NCBI GenBank assembly: GCA_023091665.1
Contig: JALJCQ010000001.1
Coordinates: forward strand, 2,542,001 to 2,606,000
Direction: 5' to 3'
From: Pythium myriotylum
Lineage: Eukaryota; Oomycota; Peronosporomycetes; Pythiales; Pythiaceae
Length of the DNA stretch: 64,000 nt
Each line of letters starts with the position of its first letter. Position 1 is the stretch's first letter. A program made the translations under genes and the position numbers. Below the pieces are notes generated by a model. That model searched no databases. It saw nothing but the letters and a program-made list of their open reading frames with translations, and was not told the DNA's origin. Below are positions 10,624-19,278 of this stretch, piece after piece.

Positions 10624-11475
10624 TTAGCAGCTGTTGTCCACCGGCGACGGCGTAGTGGTCGGGGCAGGGCCAGGAGCAGGAGCAGTGGTCGGAGCCGGGC
10701 CAGGAGTCGTCGTCGGGGCAGGGCCAGGGGCAGGAGCCGTCGTCGGTGCCGGGCCTGGAGCAGGAGCCGTCGTCGGAGCTGGGCCAGGTGCAGGAGCAGG
10801 GGTACCAGCAACACGCTGACAGTCGTTCGGGAAGTTGTTCACGAGCGAGAAGACGTTCAAGGTGACCTTGCCAACGGTGAGGTCGCAGTCGCTGGGGCTC
10901 GTCTTCTTTACGGCATCAATGACGCCCTTGCAAGCAGCCGATCCACACATGATCTTGAGCTGGTCGTCGTTCGGGAGACCCGTCGGCGGGATCAGGTTGA
11001 AGCCCGACTCCTTCGCGCACGGAGCAACATTAGGATCACTGGCAACGGGGAGAAGCTTGGTGAACTCCGTGCTCTCGCATGCAGCACCGTAGGCAACGGC
11101 CACGAAAGCGGCGGCGGCGATGATGGTCTTTCCGAGCATAGTAGATGTGATTGGTGGTGGTGACTTGAGCTTGGCAAATTCAAGAGTGAGAAGAACCGGA
11201 GAGGCAGCTCGAGCGATAAGAGCGAGTTGCTTCGATCACGAATTCGTTGATGGATCACATGGGGCACCTCCTCTCGAATGGCTTTGCTGATGCCGCCACC
11301 GACAGATTTCGGGTGAGAAGCCGCACGCGAGCAGGTTGATTGAGACACGCAGTGGCATCAGCGCACCTTGGAATGGCCACGAACCAGGGACGGAAGCGGA
11401 CAGGCATCCTTCGACTGTGGGAGCTGTTCACCTGACGACACGAGTTCACCACTCGGATTGGCAGAAACACTGTCT
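10351..11475. repeat. tandem duplication unit 1 (elicitin gene 2 plus flanks)
   Basis: Matches 11894-13010 with an offset of about 1.54 kb. The 3' flank is almost unchanged (shared GGAAATATATTGAGTGAACA and TGGTCGCGAGCGCGAGGTTG), the elicitin domain is similar, and the 5' flank keeps ACACGCAGTGGCATCAGCGC. The Pro-rich tails differ, as expected for slippage-prone repeats. Confidence 0.8.
10624..11139 (-). CDS. elicitin-like protein 2, Pro/Ala/Thr tail
   Basis: Secreted elicitin-family protein of 171 aa. Signal peptide MLGKTIIAAAAFVAVAYGA; six domain cysteines (AACEST, APCAKE, IMCGSA, AACKG, SDCDL, NDCQR) around the conserved LLPVASDPNV and NLIPPTGLPND segments. The tail is built from PAPGPAPTTA repeats and ends VDNSC, shared with elicitin-like protein 3. 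It forms a recent tandem pair with the gene at 12167-12664, including more than 250 bp of 3' flank. Confidence 0.93.
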   Translation of the reverse strand: MLGKTIIAAAAFVAVAYGAACESTEFTKLLPVASDPNVAPCAKESGFNLIPPTGLPNDDQLKIMCGSAACKGVIDAVKKTSPSDCDLTVGKVTLNVFSLVNNFPNDCQRVAGTPAPAPGPAPTTAPAPGPAPTTAPAPGPAPTTTPGPAPTTAPAPGPAPTTTPSPVDNSC

Positions 11476-12166
11476 TTCATCGAATGCTCGGTCTCGGCCA
11501 TCCACCGCACGCTCGTCGGCATCCCCATTGTCCGCATTCTAGCAGATCGAAGGCGGACAATCAGTCATCCTTCTCCTTGAGAGCTGTTCACTTGTTCACC
11601 TGACGCCACGAGGTCTCCACTCTGATTCGTCGAAGCATTGTCTTCAATCAGCAGCTCCATCTCCGCCACCCTCTCCAACTGACGATGAGTGCCACACAGT
11701 CGCTGTCTGTGCTCGTAGCGTTTTCATCGTTCTCATTTTGGATCTCGCGCTGTCTCCAACAAGCACCTGACTCCATCTACTACTTCCAGTGGTAGGATCG
11801 ACTAAACCCACCCGTATCTCACCAACTTCAACCATCACGTATCGGTACGCTGCAACAAAGCGCTGGTGTTGTCTCGGACTCTCCACACTCCATACGCGCT
11901 CAGCACGAACAAAGACACTCATCGACCCTACGTCTGCGACTGCTCGCCATGCAAGATCAACTTCAAGCTCAAGTGGTGATCAGGAAAAAAACCTGGAGGG
12001 AAATATATTGAGTGAACAAGACGCAAGCTAGCCGGAGATACCGCAAAAATGCCATCGATGGCACAACGACATCGTCAGCTACCCCTGCTTCCGAAAATTG
12101 GTCGCGAGCGCGAGGTTGTACTGGATCGGCGTCGTTTCTAACGACGGAACCTCAGTGAGGGAGTGC
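11140..12166. other. spacer between elicitin genes 2 and 3
   Basis: Contains the upstream region of elicitin gene 2, up to about 11475 inside the duplicated unit, then about 420 bp of non-repeated sequence, then the 3' flank of elicitin gene 3 from 11894. A diverged extra copy of the TTCACCTGACG motif lies near 11590. No gene is seen. Confidence 0.5.
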
Positions 12167-13010
12167 TTAGCAGCTGTTGTCCACCGGCGACGGGGCAGCC
12201 GTGGTCTTGCCCGGGGTCGGGGCGACCGTCGTCGGGGCAGGGCCAGGGGCGGCCGTGGTCGGCGAAGGGCCAGGGGCCGGACCAGGAGCAGGCGCAGAGG
12301 TGGTCGGCGACGGGGCTGGGGCCGGGGTGCCGTTAACACGCTTGCAGTCGTTGTCGAAGTTGTTGACGAGTGAGTACACGTTGAGGGTGACCGTGCCGAC
12401 GGTGAGGTCGCAGTTGGTCGGGTTGGTGGCCTGAACGGCCTTGATGACACCCTTGCATGCGTCCGTGACACACATGATCTTGAGCTGGGCGTCGGTCGGG
12501 AGACCCGACGGCGGGATCAGGTTGAAGCCCGAGGCCTTGGCGCAAGGGTTGACGTTCGGGTCGCTGGCAACCGGGAGGAGACGGGTGAACTCCGAGTCCG
12601 GGCAGGCAGCACCGTTGGCAACGGCGGCGAAGGCGGCGGCGGCGATGACAATCTTTCCGAACATTGTGAATGTGGTGGTGGTCGTGACTTGAGCTAGGCA
12701 AATTCAGGAGTGAGGAGAACCGGAGAGGCAGCGCGAGTGGGAGGAGCCCGAAGCTGTTGATAGAACAGACGGGATCCTGCCTCTCGAACGGCTTTGCTGA
12801 TGCCGCCCAAAAGTTTCCACAGACAGATTCCGGTTGGCGAGTCGCACGCGAAGAGGTCGACTGAGACACGCAGTGGCATCAGCGCACCACTCGGAGCGGG
12901 CAAGGCCTCGCCACGAACCAGAGCCCGAAGCGGACAGGCATCCTTCAACCGTGGGAGCTGTTCACCTGACGTCACGCGGTCACCATTCGTATTGGTAGAA
13001 ATCTTGACAC
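11894..13010. repeat. tandem duplication unit 2 (elicitin gene 3 plus flanks)
   Basis: Second copy of the unit at 10351-11475, carrying elicitin gene 3. Boundaries are set by eye where similarity starts (ACGCGCTCAGCACGAAC) and fades (near TTCACCTGACG). Confidence 0.8.
12167..12664 (-). CDS. elicitin-like protein 3, Pro/Ala/Thr tail
   Basis: Secreted elicitin-family protein of 165 aa. Signal peptide MFGKIVIAAAAFAAVANGA; six cysteines in elicitin spacing (AACPDS, NPCAKA, IMCVTD, DACKG, TNCDL, NDCKR). The tail has PAPGPAPGPSPTTAAP-type repeats and the same VDNSC end as elicitin-like protein 2. The domain is close to copy 2 while the tail repeats are rearranged, so the tail evolves faster than the sterol-binding fold. 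Confidence 0.93.
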   Translation of the reverse strand: MFGKIVIAAAAFAAVANGAACPDSEFTRLLPVASDPNVNPCAKASGFNLIPPSGLPTDAQLKIMCVTDACKGVIKAVQATNPTNCDLTVGTVTLNVYSLVNNFDNDCKRVNGTPAPAPSPTTSAPAPGPAPGPSPTTAAPGPAPTTVAPTPGKTTAAPSPVDNSC

Positions 13011-14459
13011 CGGTCAGATTGATTGGTAGAGCCTGAACTGGCCTGGCTATGTGAGGCCATCATGAGTCTAGTCGTCGCGTTGTGTGATGTTTGCGATCTT
13101 TGGCAAAGTAAACAGAGCCTCGACTTGGATGACTCTGCGATTGTTCGGGAATCAGGGCGATTTTCGAATGCGAATCCAGTCGACTCTCTACGCTGCATCC
13201 ATACGTGTACTGTACTGTTCAACACCCGTAACAACGCCAGAGACTCGCGCGTGCTCGATGCCCTGACGGTTGTGAGCAACGGCCGAGGGGCGCTTGACGC
13301 CCTTCGTCTCACCATATCTGCACCATCACGCGACGTGCAGTATTGTACTAGTGATACAGTACTTGGCCCCTCCACCACCGGATGAACCTGCTTACAGTAC
13401 TAGAGGCAATCTTCTCAGAAAGTTTCAAAAGAGTCGACTGGATGGACCTAAACGTGAGTGATTTGGAACTTCACACTGCGGTGGATTGGATGGATGCATG
13501 GATTCCTCCCCCGCGCGGATGCCTTGTCCTCGTGACTGGATGCGCTGATGCCATTGATTCGATTTCGACGCACATCAAGGATGCCGAGATGATGTGATGC
13601 CACTTCTCACTAGGTCATTATACGTACTTATTTAGATGAACAACTGGAGAGACATGGCTACATTTTCTGCTCCAGACAAAACCCACGCCAACTTGTGTGC
13701 GTGGCCCACCGAAGATACAGTGTACTGTACAGTAGTTTTGCTCGGCACTTCGTCTGCGTGCATGTAGCTTCGCTTTCACCAGTCCTCATGTGTTTGTTAC
13801 AGTAGTATACACTTCGGTAGCCGCGTCTTCTTTCCCATCGACCGTGTGCTCCAGAGCTGTCCCTACGGTACCACAGGGACGTCTCCACGACTTTCATCAG
13901 CGGAAAGCGTCACAGGACGCTTCTTGAACAGAAGCTGTGACACGAGGCGCTGGCCTGAAAAGAGTTCAGCTCCACAGCTGAATCGCACGTCCAGTCAACT
14001 AGGGACGCGTGCATTGCCAAACGAACATCTCAGAGACGTTCGAGGCACATCAAACTGGGTGATTGAGTCTGGCTTCCTCAGCTGTCGTGATGCCAGGATT
14101 CAACATCAACGCTCTATAGAGCGTCAATGTTGAATCCTGTCCAGTAGTAATACAGCATTATTACTTTATCTCAACATGTCACTCAGGGCGACCTGGCACC
14201 ACACAACTGCTCTGCTGTGATGCATGTCTACAACTGTGGTCTGAGGCACGGAAATCAGGACATTTGCACGAGGTGTGCAAATCTCGACGTGGTTTCGGTG
14301 GGATCCATCAAATGGAATTAACGCCCTCAACAAACAAAGGAACTGCGGTTTGAACAAAACTCGCCTCGAAGGCGGATTATTTTATGAAAGCATACTTGTT
14401 CTCGACAAACAAGTGCCGCGCTAGTGACAGCGTCTGCGATGAAGACGTGCCACAAATAT
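12665..14459. other. intergenic stretch with one long palindrome
   Basis: The first ~350 bp are the upstream region of elicitin gene 3. No gene is recognised in the rest; the short frame at 13382-13597 (+) has no support. A 46-nt palindrome sits at 14094-14139. Confidence 0.5.
14094..14139. repeat. 46-nt palindrome (fold-back)
   Basis: Arms of 23 nt reading CAGGATTCAACAT...CGCTCTA, pairing at 21 of 23 positions around TA with no loop. It lies about 320 bp from the stop of elicitin gene 4, outside any gene. It could be a MITE-like remnant, a cruciform or an RNA hairpin. Confidence 0.75.
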
Positions 14460-15062
14460 TTAGCAGTGCGGGGCAACCGGGGTCTTGGTCGTCGGGACAG
14501 GGGTCGTCGGTGCAGGCGTCGTCGGCACAGGCGTGGACGGACCAGCCGTAGTAGGCGCAGGCGTGGTCACGGTCGGCTTGGTGGGGGCCGGGGTCGTGGG
14601 AGCCGGCGTGGTAGGGGCCGGCGTGGTAGGGGCCGGCGTGGTAGGGGCCGGGGTGGTAGGAGCCGGCGTGGTCGGGGCCGGGGTGGTGGGAGCCGGCGTG
14701 GACGAGCCCGCGTTAAGACGCGCGCAGTTGGCAGCGAAGTTCTGCGTGAGCTTGTACAGGTTGACGGTCTGCGCGCCGCCAAACGAGAGGTTACAGTTGC
14801 TGGGGTTGGCGGCAGCGAGCTTCGCAACCGTCGCCTGGCACGCCGCCGAGGCGCACATCTTGGAGAGCTGCGCGTCGTTCGGCTCCCCGGACGGTGGGAC
14901 GGCGACAAAGCCCGAGTCAGTGGTGCACTGGGTACTCTGGTCGTCCTTGAGGCGGAAGAACGCGAGCGCGTCACTGCCAGAGCAGTCAGGGATGACGTCC
15001 TGGGCGGCAGCGACGTTCACAAGCGCGAGGACCGCGGCGGCGAAGGCGAACTTTCCGAGCAT
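14460..15062 (-). CDS. elicitin-like protein 4, APTTP-repeat tail
   Basis: Secreted elicitin-family protein of 200 aa, starting at the ATG at 15062. Signal peptide MLGKFAFAAAVLALVNVAAA, then a more diverged elicitin domain (IPDCSGS, TQCTTD, KMCASA, AACQA, SNCNL, ANCARL). The tail carries about eight near-perfect APTTP pentads followed by degenerate VPTT repeats, ending PVAPHC. Same orientation as the other three elicitin genes, but outside their recent tandem duplication. The Thr/Pro tail suggests a glycosylated wall-anchored form. Confidence 0.92.
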   Translation of the reverse strand: MLGKFAFAAAVLALVNVAAAQDVIPDCSGSDALAFFRLKDDQSTQCTTDSGFVAVPPSGEPNDAQLSKMCASAACQATVAKLAAANPSNCNLSFGGAQTVNLYKLTQNFAANCARLNAGSSTPAPTTPAPTTPAPTTPAPTTPAPTTPAPTTPAPTTPAPTKPTVTTPAPTTAGPSTPVPTTPAPTTPVPTTKTPVAPHC

Positions 15063-16292
15063 GGTCAAGTGGACTGTATTTGGTCGGGACGGAGTCGTGC
15101 GCGAGCAAATCGAGGAGTGACGAAAACCTGTCGCGGGAAAGCGTGCGCGCGCGTCAACAAAGCCACCGCAGTGTTGACCGGGTCCGGAAAGGACGGACGG
15201 CTCTCTTCACCGAGTCCAAGGGCTCGCTGATGCCGCTGACTGTTGGACCAGCCCATCGAAGCGCGAGCATGGGACACGACAGCATCAGCTCTCGAGAGGA
15301 AGGAGGATCCGCTCGACTTGGACGAATCCGCCACCAACCGAGACTTCGGAGACCACCAATTACAGGCCCTTTTATGTGCGAATGGAAGCGTTGACCTGAC
15401 GCTGCTTGGAGATCACGTGATGGCAGTGGACAGAACGCGCCATCACTTGACCAACATCTAAACGTATATGCATTATATCAGTATATTTGTACGTGAGTAG
15501 GTACCGGTACAGACTGATAATTTTGGTATCCAGCTTTAACTAAATTAGTTCAATGGCAAATACCGGTACCGGCTTGAAGTTGTGAACGCGTCAGCGGGTC
15601 TTGCTAGCGTGGGAACCTCCAACTTCCTGCGTGAAAATTTGTTGACCGACCCCACGAAGCCTTTTTTCAACTAGCCCAGCGACCGCACTGTGAGCGAGCA
15701 CGTGTTGTGGTGTCGTCACTGACGCCAGCGCCGTGTAGTCCCAATAGTCGAAAGCTGCCAGCTTAGGGCATCTCCACCGGTGTGCACCAGAACGTTGTCC
15801 ACCCTACTGTACTACCCTCGACTACTAGCAGCTGGTCGCACTCTCACCCCAGTTTTTTTGTTCAAAACAGCAACTGATGCCCGGGCGTTTTGGCACTCGA
15901 GCTGAACTGAGGCAAGTGTTTAAAATTCGAAGATGGCCTGTGACAATACGAGAGAGGCCAAGCTGTCGGTGATTCCGCGTCCAGGTGTCTGCCAATCTTC
16001 AAGCTTCTCTCAGCTGTGACCAACGAACCGGATTGAGGGGGGGGGGAAATGGACACTCAAGCCTATTACTATCGATTGATTGGTTGAAAAATGTTGAATC
16101 GTTCTCAGGAATGAAAGAGAATTCTGATTTGTCTCTTCTTGAAGCGGGAGCAGACTACAGTGCGTTTCGCGATCAGGAGCGGTGCTGATATATCGAAAAA
16201 TAAAGCACATCGAGTGTGGCCTGAACGACCTCAAAGCGAAGTGTAATACAATAAGATAGATTGTTCTAATACCACAAGTGCATGTTATCGAT
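15063..16292. other. intergenic, locally AT-rich
   Basis: The first ~300 bp are the upstream region of elicitin gene 4. Around 15465-15580 the sequence is AT-rich, with nested palindromes based on GGTACCGGTAC and TACCGGTACCGG. A run of nine G lies near 16038. No gene is seen. Confidence 0.45.
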
Positions 16293-16487
16293 TCAATCGT
16301 GAACAATAATGTCTGCCTTGATCCACACGTTCTTGATGGTATCCACTGACAGGTTGCTGAAAGCCTTTGCAAACCACTCACACGCTGTGAAAAGGTCGAC
16401 AACAGGAAGATCGAACTCCTTGTACACGAGCCGCACACTGAACTGACTGCGGGACTGACGCACGAAGTCGGCAACTGTGAACTTGGA
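16293..16487 (-). pseudogene. DDE (pogo/Tigger-like) transposase C-terminal remnant
   Basis: An open minus-strand segment of about 64 codons, bounded by an upstream TAA (16488-16490) and a terminal TGA, without a start codon. It ends in AFSNLSVDTIKNVWIKADI, which resembles the C-terminal helix block of DDE-superfamily transposases (pattern: W-x-x-V-S-x-x-T-I-x-N-C-W-x-x-x-G-I). The catalytic core is absent, so it can only be a fragment. Its presence at the edge of the duplicated block fits past transposon activity there. Confidence 0.45.
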
Positions 16488-16958
16488 TTAGTACCCTGCA
16501 CATCCCCCGCACATCCCCCTTCCGGAACTGGACCTATAAGATATTGCAGGCACATCAAAGATTGACCGCTCCTGATGGCGAAACGCACTGTAGCGAGTCC
16601 TTCCAAACTAGACCCCAAAATACTCCGAACCGTTCTGAACGATTCCGAGAAATTCGTAACAAGGAACAGTTTGGACGGCGGCAATATCTTCAACGTGTTC
16701 GCGCCCACATACAAGAGCTAGACTCGGATTAACTGCGGCTTCAGCTGAAATAATCATTAAGAATGTCCCTGTTCATCTCTTGTTCCAGTTTCAGATTAAA
16801 TCTAAAACTCGAACAAGAAAGAACCATAGGGTCCAGCCTCTCAGTTGGTCGCTTTCTCCACACGATAGCCCAGAGCGCCTTGCGACTGCCCAGCGATGAA
16901 CATGCGAGAGCCTGGAAATGTTTGCAAGTCCGTTGGTCATTTCGAAAATTGACCAGCA
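16488..16958. other. intergenic upstream of DUF6875 gene copy 1
   Basis: Holds a short plus-strand frame (about 16544-16732) with a basic, Gln/Arg-rich end but no convincing family. A hairpin lies at 16779-16816. The sequence here is not shared with the other DUF6875 copy: similarity begins only at about 16955. Confidence 0.4.
16779..16816. repeat. 38-nt imperfect hairpin
   Basis: Arms CTTGTTC-x-AGTTT-x-AGAT pair across a TAA-centred loop with two mismatches. It lies 140 bp upstream of DUF6875 gene copy 1. Confidence 0.65.
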
Positions 16959-17801
16959 ATGCAAATCTACCTCCCAGTGTCTTCCATCGATCGCGCCGTA
17001 CTCGCAGCTCTGCTCATCGTGTGCTTGGCTGGCGTCGCCTTCATCCTCTCGTGGTTGCCAGTGAGATCAGCGTCTAGCCCTTCAAAGTTGGAGCAAGAAG
17101 AAGAAGAGGAGACACATCTAGTCAAGCTTTTCACGACCCCCGAGATCAAACAGCGAGCTCTCTCATGCGGTCGACCAGAATGCGAAGGTGCGCCTCGAAG
17201 CTGTTCACACTACATGGCTTTGCTCTCGTATCTCGAAGACTTTCTCGCGAAACCCCACGACGACGTTGGTCGGGCAGGACCCGTTTGTCCGTTTGTACCT
17301 CTATCGTTGAAGAAGCAAACGCTACTTGTTGGGATGCTGCGAACACCGCAAGTGAACGCTGAAGCCTACGTCGAAGAGATGATGCGGCTCATGCGTGGCT
17401 TGCGTGATCGGTTTCTACAATTAGCTCCCGTGAATGGACGCCTCAAACTCTACAAAGCGATCGTCGTCGGATTCCCGGACATCTCGGATGCTGACGCACC
17501 GTGTTTGATCGATTCGGTTCAGCGTCGCTTAAAGGCCGAGTTCACCGAGTGTGGTATGATGATCGGCGAGTTCCACCGTCTGAACAAAACACCTGGGCTC
17601 TGGAATCCAGACTTCTGCCCCCTGCAAACCCCCATCCCTGCACTCGCGATCCGCTTCATGGTCCCCACTGACGTGCTTTTCCTCAAACACGACGCTGCGT
17701 ACTTGAGAGCGTATCTATCGACAATTCCAGACGTCCAGTCAAACGCCAGCTATCGCGCGGAGGCTAAGCAGGCCTTGATGGATATCGATGGCACGCAATG
17801 A
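16959..17801 (+). CDS. membrane-anchored DUF6875-like protein, copy 1
   Basis: 280 aa, function unknown. An N-terminal transmembrane helix (AVLAALLIVCLAGVAFILSWL) is followed by an acidic linker. The body resembles the bacterial DUF6875 family: GPVCPFVP near residue 107, a VVGFPD segment, LIDSVQRRLKAEF, then MMIGEFH, NPDFCPL and AIRFMVPTDVLFL. The family is known mainly from bacterial gene clusters, so a bacterial origin is plausible. It is nearly identical to the minus-strand gene at 31099-31935. Similarity between the two copies starts about 4 bp upstream of the ATG, so they have unrelated promoters. The family call is from memory of the pattern. Confidence 0.75.
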   Translation: MQIYLPVSSIDRAVLAALLIVCLAGVAFILSWLPVRSASSPSKLEQEEEEETHLVKLFTTPEIKQRALSCGRPECEGAPRSCSHYMALLSYLEDFLAKPHDDVGRAGPVCPFVPLSLKKQTLLVGMLRTPQVNAEAYVEEMMRLMRGLRDRFLQLAPVNGRLKLYKAIVVGFPDISDADAPCLIDSVQRRLKAEFTECGMMIGEFHRLNKTPGLWNPDFCPLQTPIPALAIRFMVPTDVLFLKHDAAYLRAYLSTIPDVQSNASYRAEAKQALMDIDGTQ

Positions 17802-17876
17802 TGTTGAAGAAGGGCGAGGATGATTCATTTTGTTTTGGATATTTGTATACACTACTTCTGCACTGGACCCTGAAGT

Positions 17877-17925
17877 CCGAGATGATTTAATTAATCATCT
17901 CGGATGTATCAAATTTTGATACATC
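17877..17925. repeat. two abutting perfect hairpins
   Basis: 17877-17903 has 11-nt arms CCGAGATGATT/AATCATCTCGG. 17903-17925 has 11-nt arms GATGTATCAAA/TTTGATACATC around one base. They share G17903. They stand 75 bp after the DUF6875 stop, where a transcription-end or RNA-processing role is conceivable. Confidence 0.8.
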
Positions 17926-18156
17926 GATGTAGCAGATTTCGCCAAACTATGTTAGCGTCCATCGGAGTTCAAACAGTCATGGATGCGACTATCAAAGTAG
18001 TGAGTGTACCCGTGCTATTCGGTAGGTTTGTCGCGCAGCAGAAGTCATCAGGATGATGAAGCTTGTGTGACAAACGCAAACCTAACCAGCCAGATGGGAC
18101 AACCTGGGAAAGATGTCATGTGGTCCTCGCGCACGTGTCCCCAGTTCTGGAAAGTT

Positions 18157-18239
18157 GAGGTACAGTGTGGTGGGACCATGCACTTGACGCTTTTTATAAA
18201 AAAAAAAGCGTCGAGCGCATGATCCCACAACAGCACCTC
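18157..18239. repeat. 83-nt fold-back element
   Basis: Long inverted repeat: GAGGTACAGTGTGGTGGGAC... pairs with ...GATCCCACAACAGCACCTC, with arms of about 37 nt, a few mismatches and an A/T-rich loop centred on TATAAAA. It could be a MITE or a structured RNA; no flanking target duplication was established. Confidence 0.7.
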
Positions 18240-18345
18240 TATTTTTAAGTCAACAAATCCTGATTAAGCCGCATTTCGACAGCTACCATCGCTTTATATT
18301 ATACACCTTACGCGTTTTTCACAAGAGAATTTAGTTCCGCTTGCC

Positions 18346-18825
18346 TTACTTGCTCCCGTCGACGAGATCGTCAGGGTGTTCACCTTCCGGGGCCTCACGG
18401 CGAGCAGCCAAGTACCCATCGTTCGAGGACTCGTCGCTTCCGTCATCCAGCGAGCCATCGCGGTCGTCAAAAGGCCGAGAGTCATCCCCGTTTCGTGGCA
18501 AGAAGTGGTCTTCGTCGCTGCCACTGTGGTCGTCACTACCTCTCCATTCGTAGGATCTCACGCTGTCGGACGGCGCGTGGAAGAACGGCGAGCGTGGCCT
18601 TGGCGGCGGGCCATCGTCAAGGGACCCGTCGCTGTCGTCGTGACCACTTCCTTCTCGGTCGAGGGAGCCGTCAGACGGAGGTGGAGGGGGTCTGTCAAAC
18701 GAGCCTTCGACGAGCTCGTCATCCTCGGCGATCGATCGAAGCAAGCGGGAGGCGTCTGTGGCGGGGGCGAAGACCACGAGGGCAACGCAGGAGACGAGAA
18801 GGCCGAGTCGGCGCAGCGAGACCAT
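18346..18825 (-). CDS. secreted RxLR-like DGSLD-repeat protein (type A), copy 1
   Basis: 159 aa. Signal peptide MVSLRRLGLLVSCVALVVFA-PATDA, then SRLLRSIAEDDELVEGS: an R-L-L-R tetrapeptide at residues 27-30 followed at once by an acidic EDDE run, the arrangement of RxLR-EER-type secreted proteins of oomycetes. The rest is disordered, Asp/Ser/Pro-rich, with repeated DGSLD(D/R) motifs. It has no cysteine-rich or catalytic domain. The gene is nearly identical to 30530-31009 in inverted orientation. The N-terminal pattern MxSxRxL and the DGS repeats link it to the type B and C proteins. Effector function is inference only. Confidence 0.78.
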   Translation of the reverse strand: MVSLRRLGLLVSCVALVVFAPATDASRLLRSIAEDDELVEGSFDRPPPPPSDGSLDREGSGHDDSDGSLDDGPPPRPRSPFFHAPSDSVRSYEWRGSDDHSGSDEDHFLPRNGDDSRPFDDRDGSLDDGSDESSNDGYLAARREAPEGEHPDDLVDGSK

Positions 18826-19278
18826 AGCTGTCGATGTCGCTTGTCTGTGTGGGAGTCAAATCCAGAGTGTGAGCCGAGGTGTCTCGACCATTTGCCGTCG
18901 CGATGGAGTCGCACGCTTGGAGATCAGCCCCAACCGAATCACCATCAGCGATACCAGACACATGTCGCATGTGGACGCCACCTCACTACTAAATTTAGTA
19001 GTATGATTATCAGCATGGGGAGTTGACCTCGCTTGCTTTTTCCATGGGTCCATGGGTCTCTTTCAGCCATGTGTGCTCGTGTTTACTCAAGAGAAGTAGC
19101 GTGTCGCTCTCCATTACGAGGCACCACCTGAAGAGCGAAGTTGAAGTGTCACACACTCGGTGCCAGACACACAGGTGATCACTGAAGAGGATAACATGTA
19201 TTGGTTCACACACTCAAACAACCGAGCTGTACGCCATCTTACAGTAACGAGGAGAAGACGAACGCGTCGCGAGTACGC
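18826..19278. other. intergenic between type A copy 1 and type B copy 1
   Basis: No gene. The whole stretch recurs inverted at 30077-30529 with a handful of substitutions. An AT-rich palindrome CTAAATTTAG lies near 18990. Confidence 0.55.

Larger units (their letters stand above)
17802..18345. other. hairpin-rich stretch specific to the left arm
   Basis: Separates two convergent genes. The equivalent gap in the right arm is only 89 bp (31010-31098), so about 460 bp here is extra. It contains the hairpins at 17877-17925 and 18157-18239. No gene is seen. Confidence 0.6.

Noticed and set aside
13023..13597. Small plus-strand frames after the elicitin duplication
   Set aside because: Short, overlapping a minus-strand frame, and without any family or signal-peptide pattern.
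16010..16714. 234-codon minus-strand frame upstream of DUF6875 copy 1
   Set aside because: Overlaps the transposase remnant in another frame, is Ser/Thr/Cys-rich, and shows no domain.
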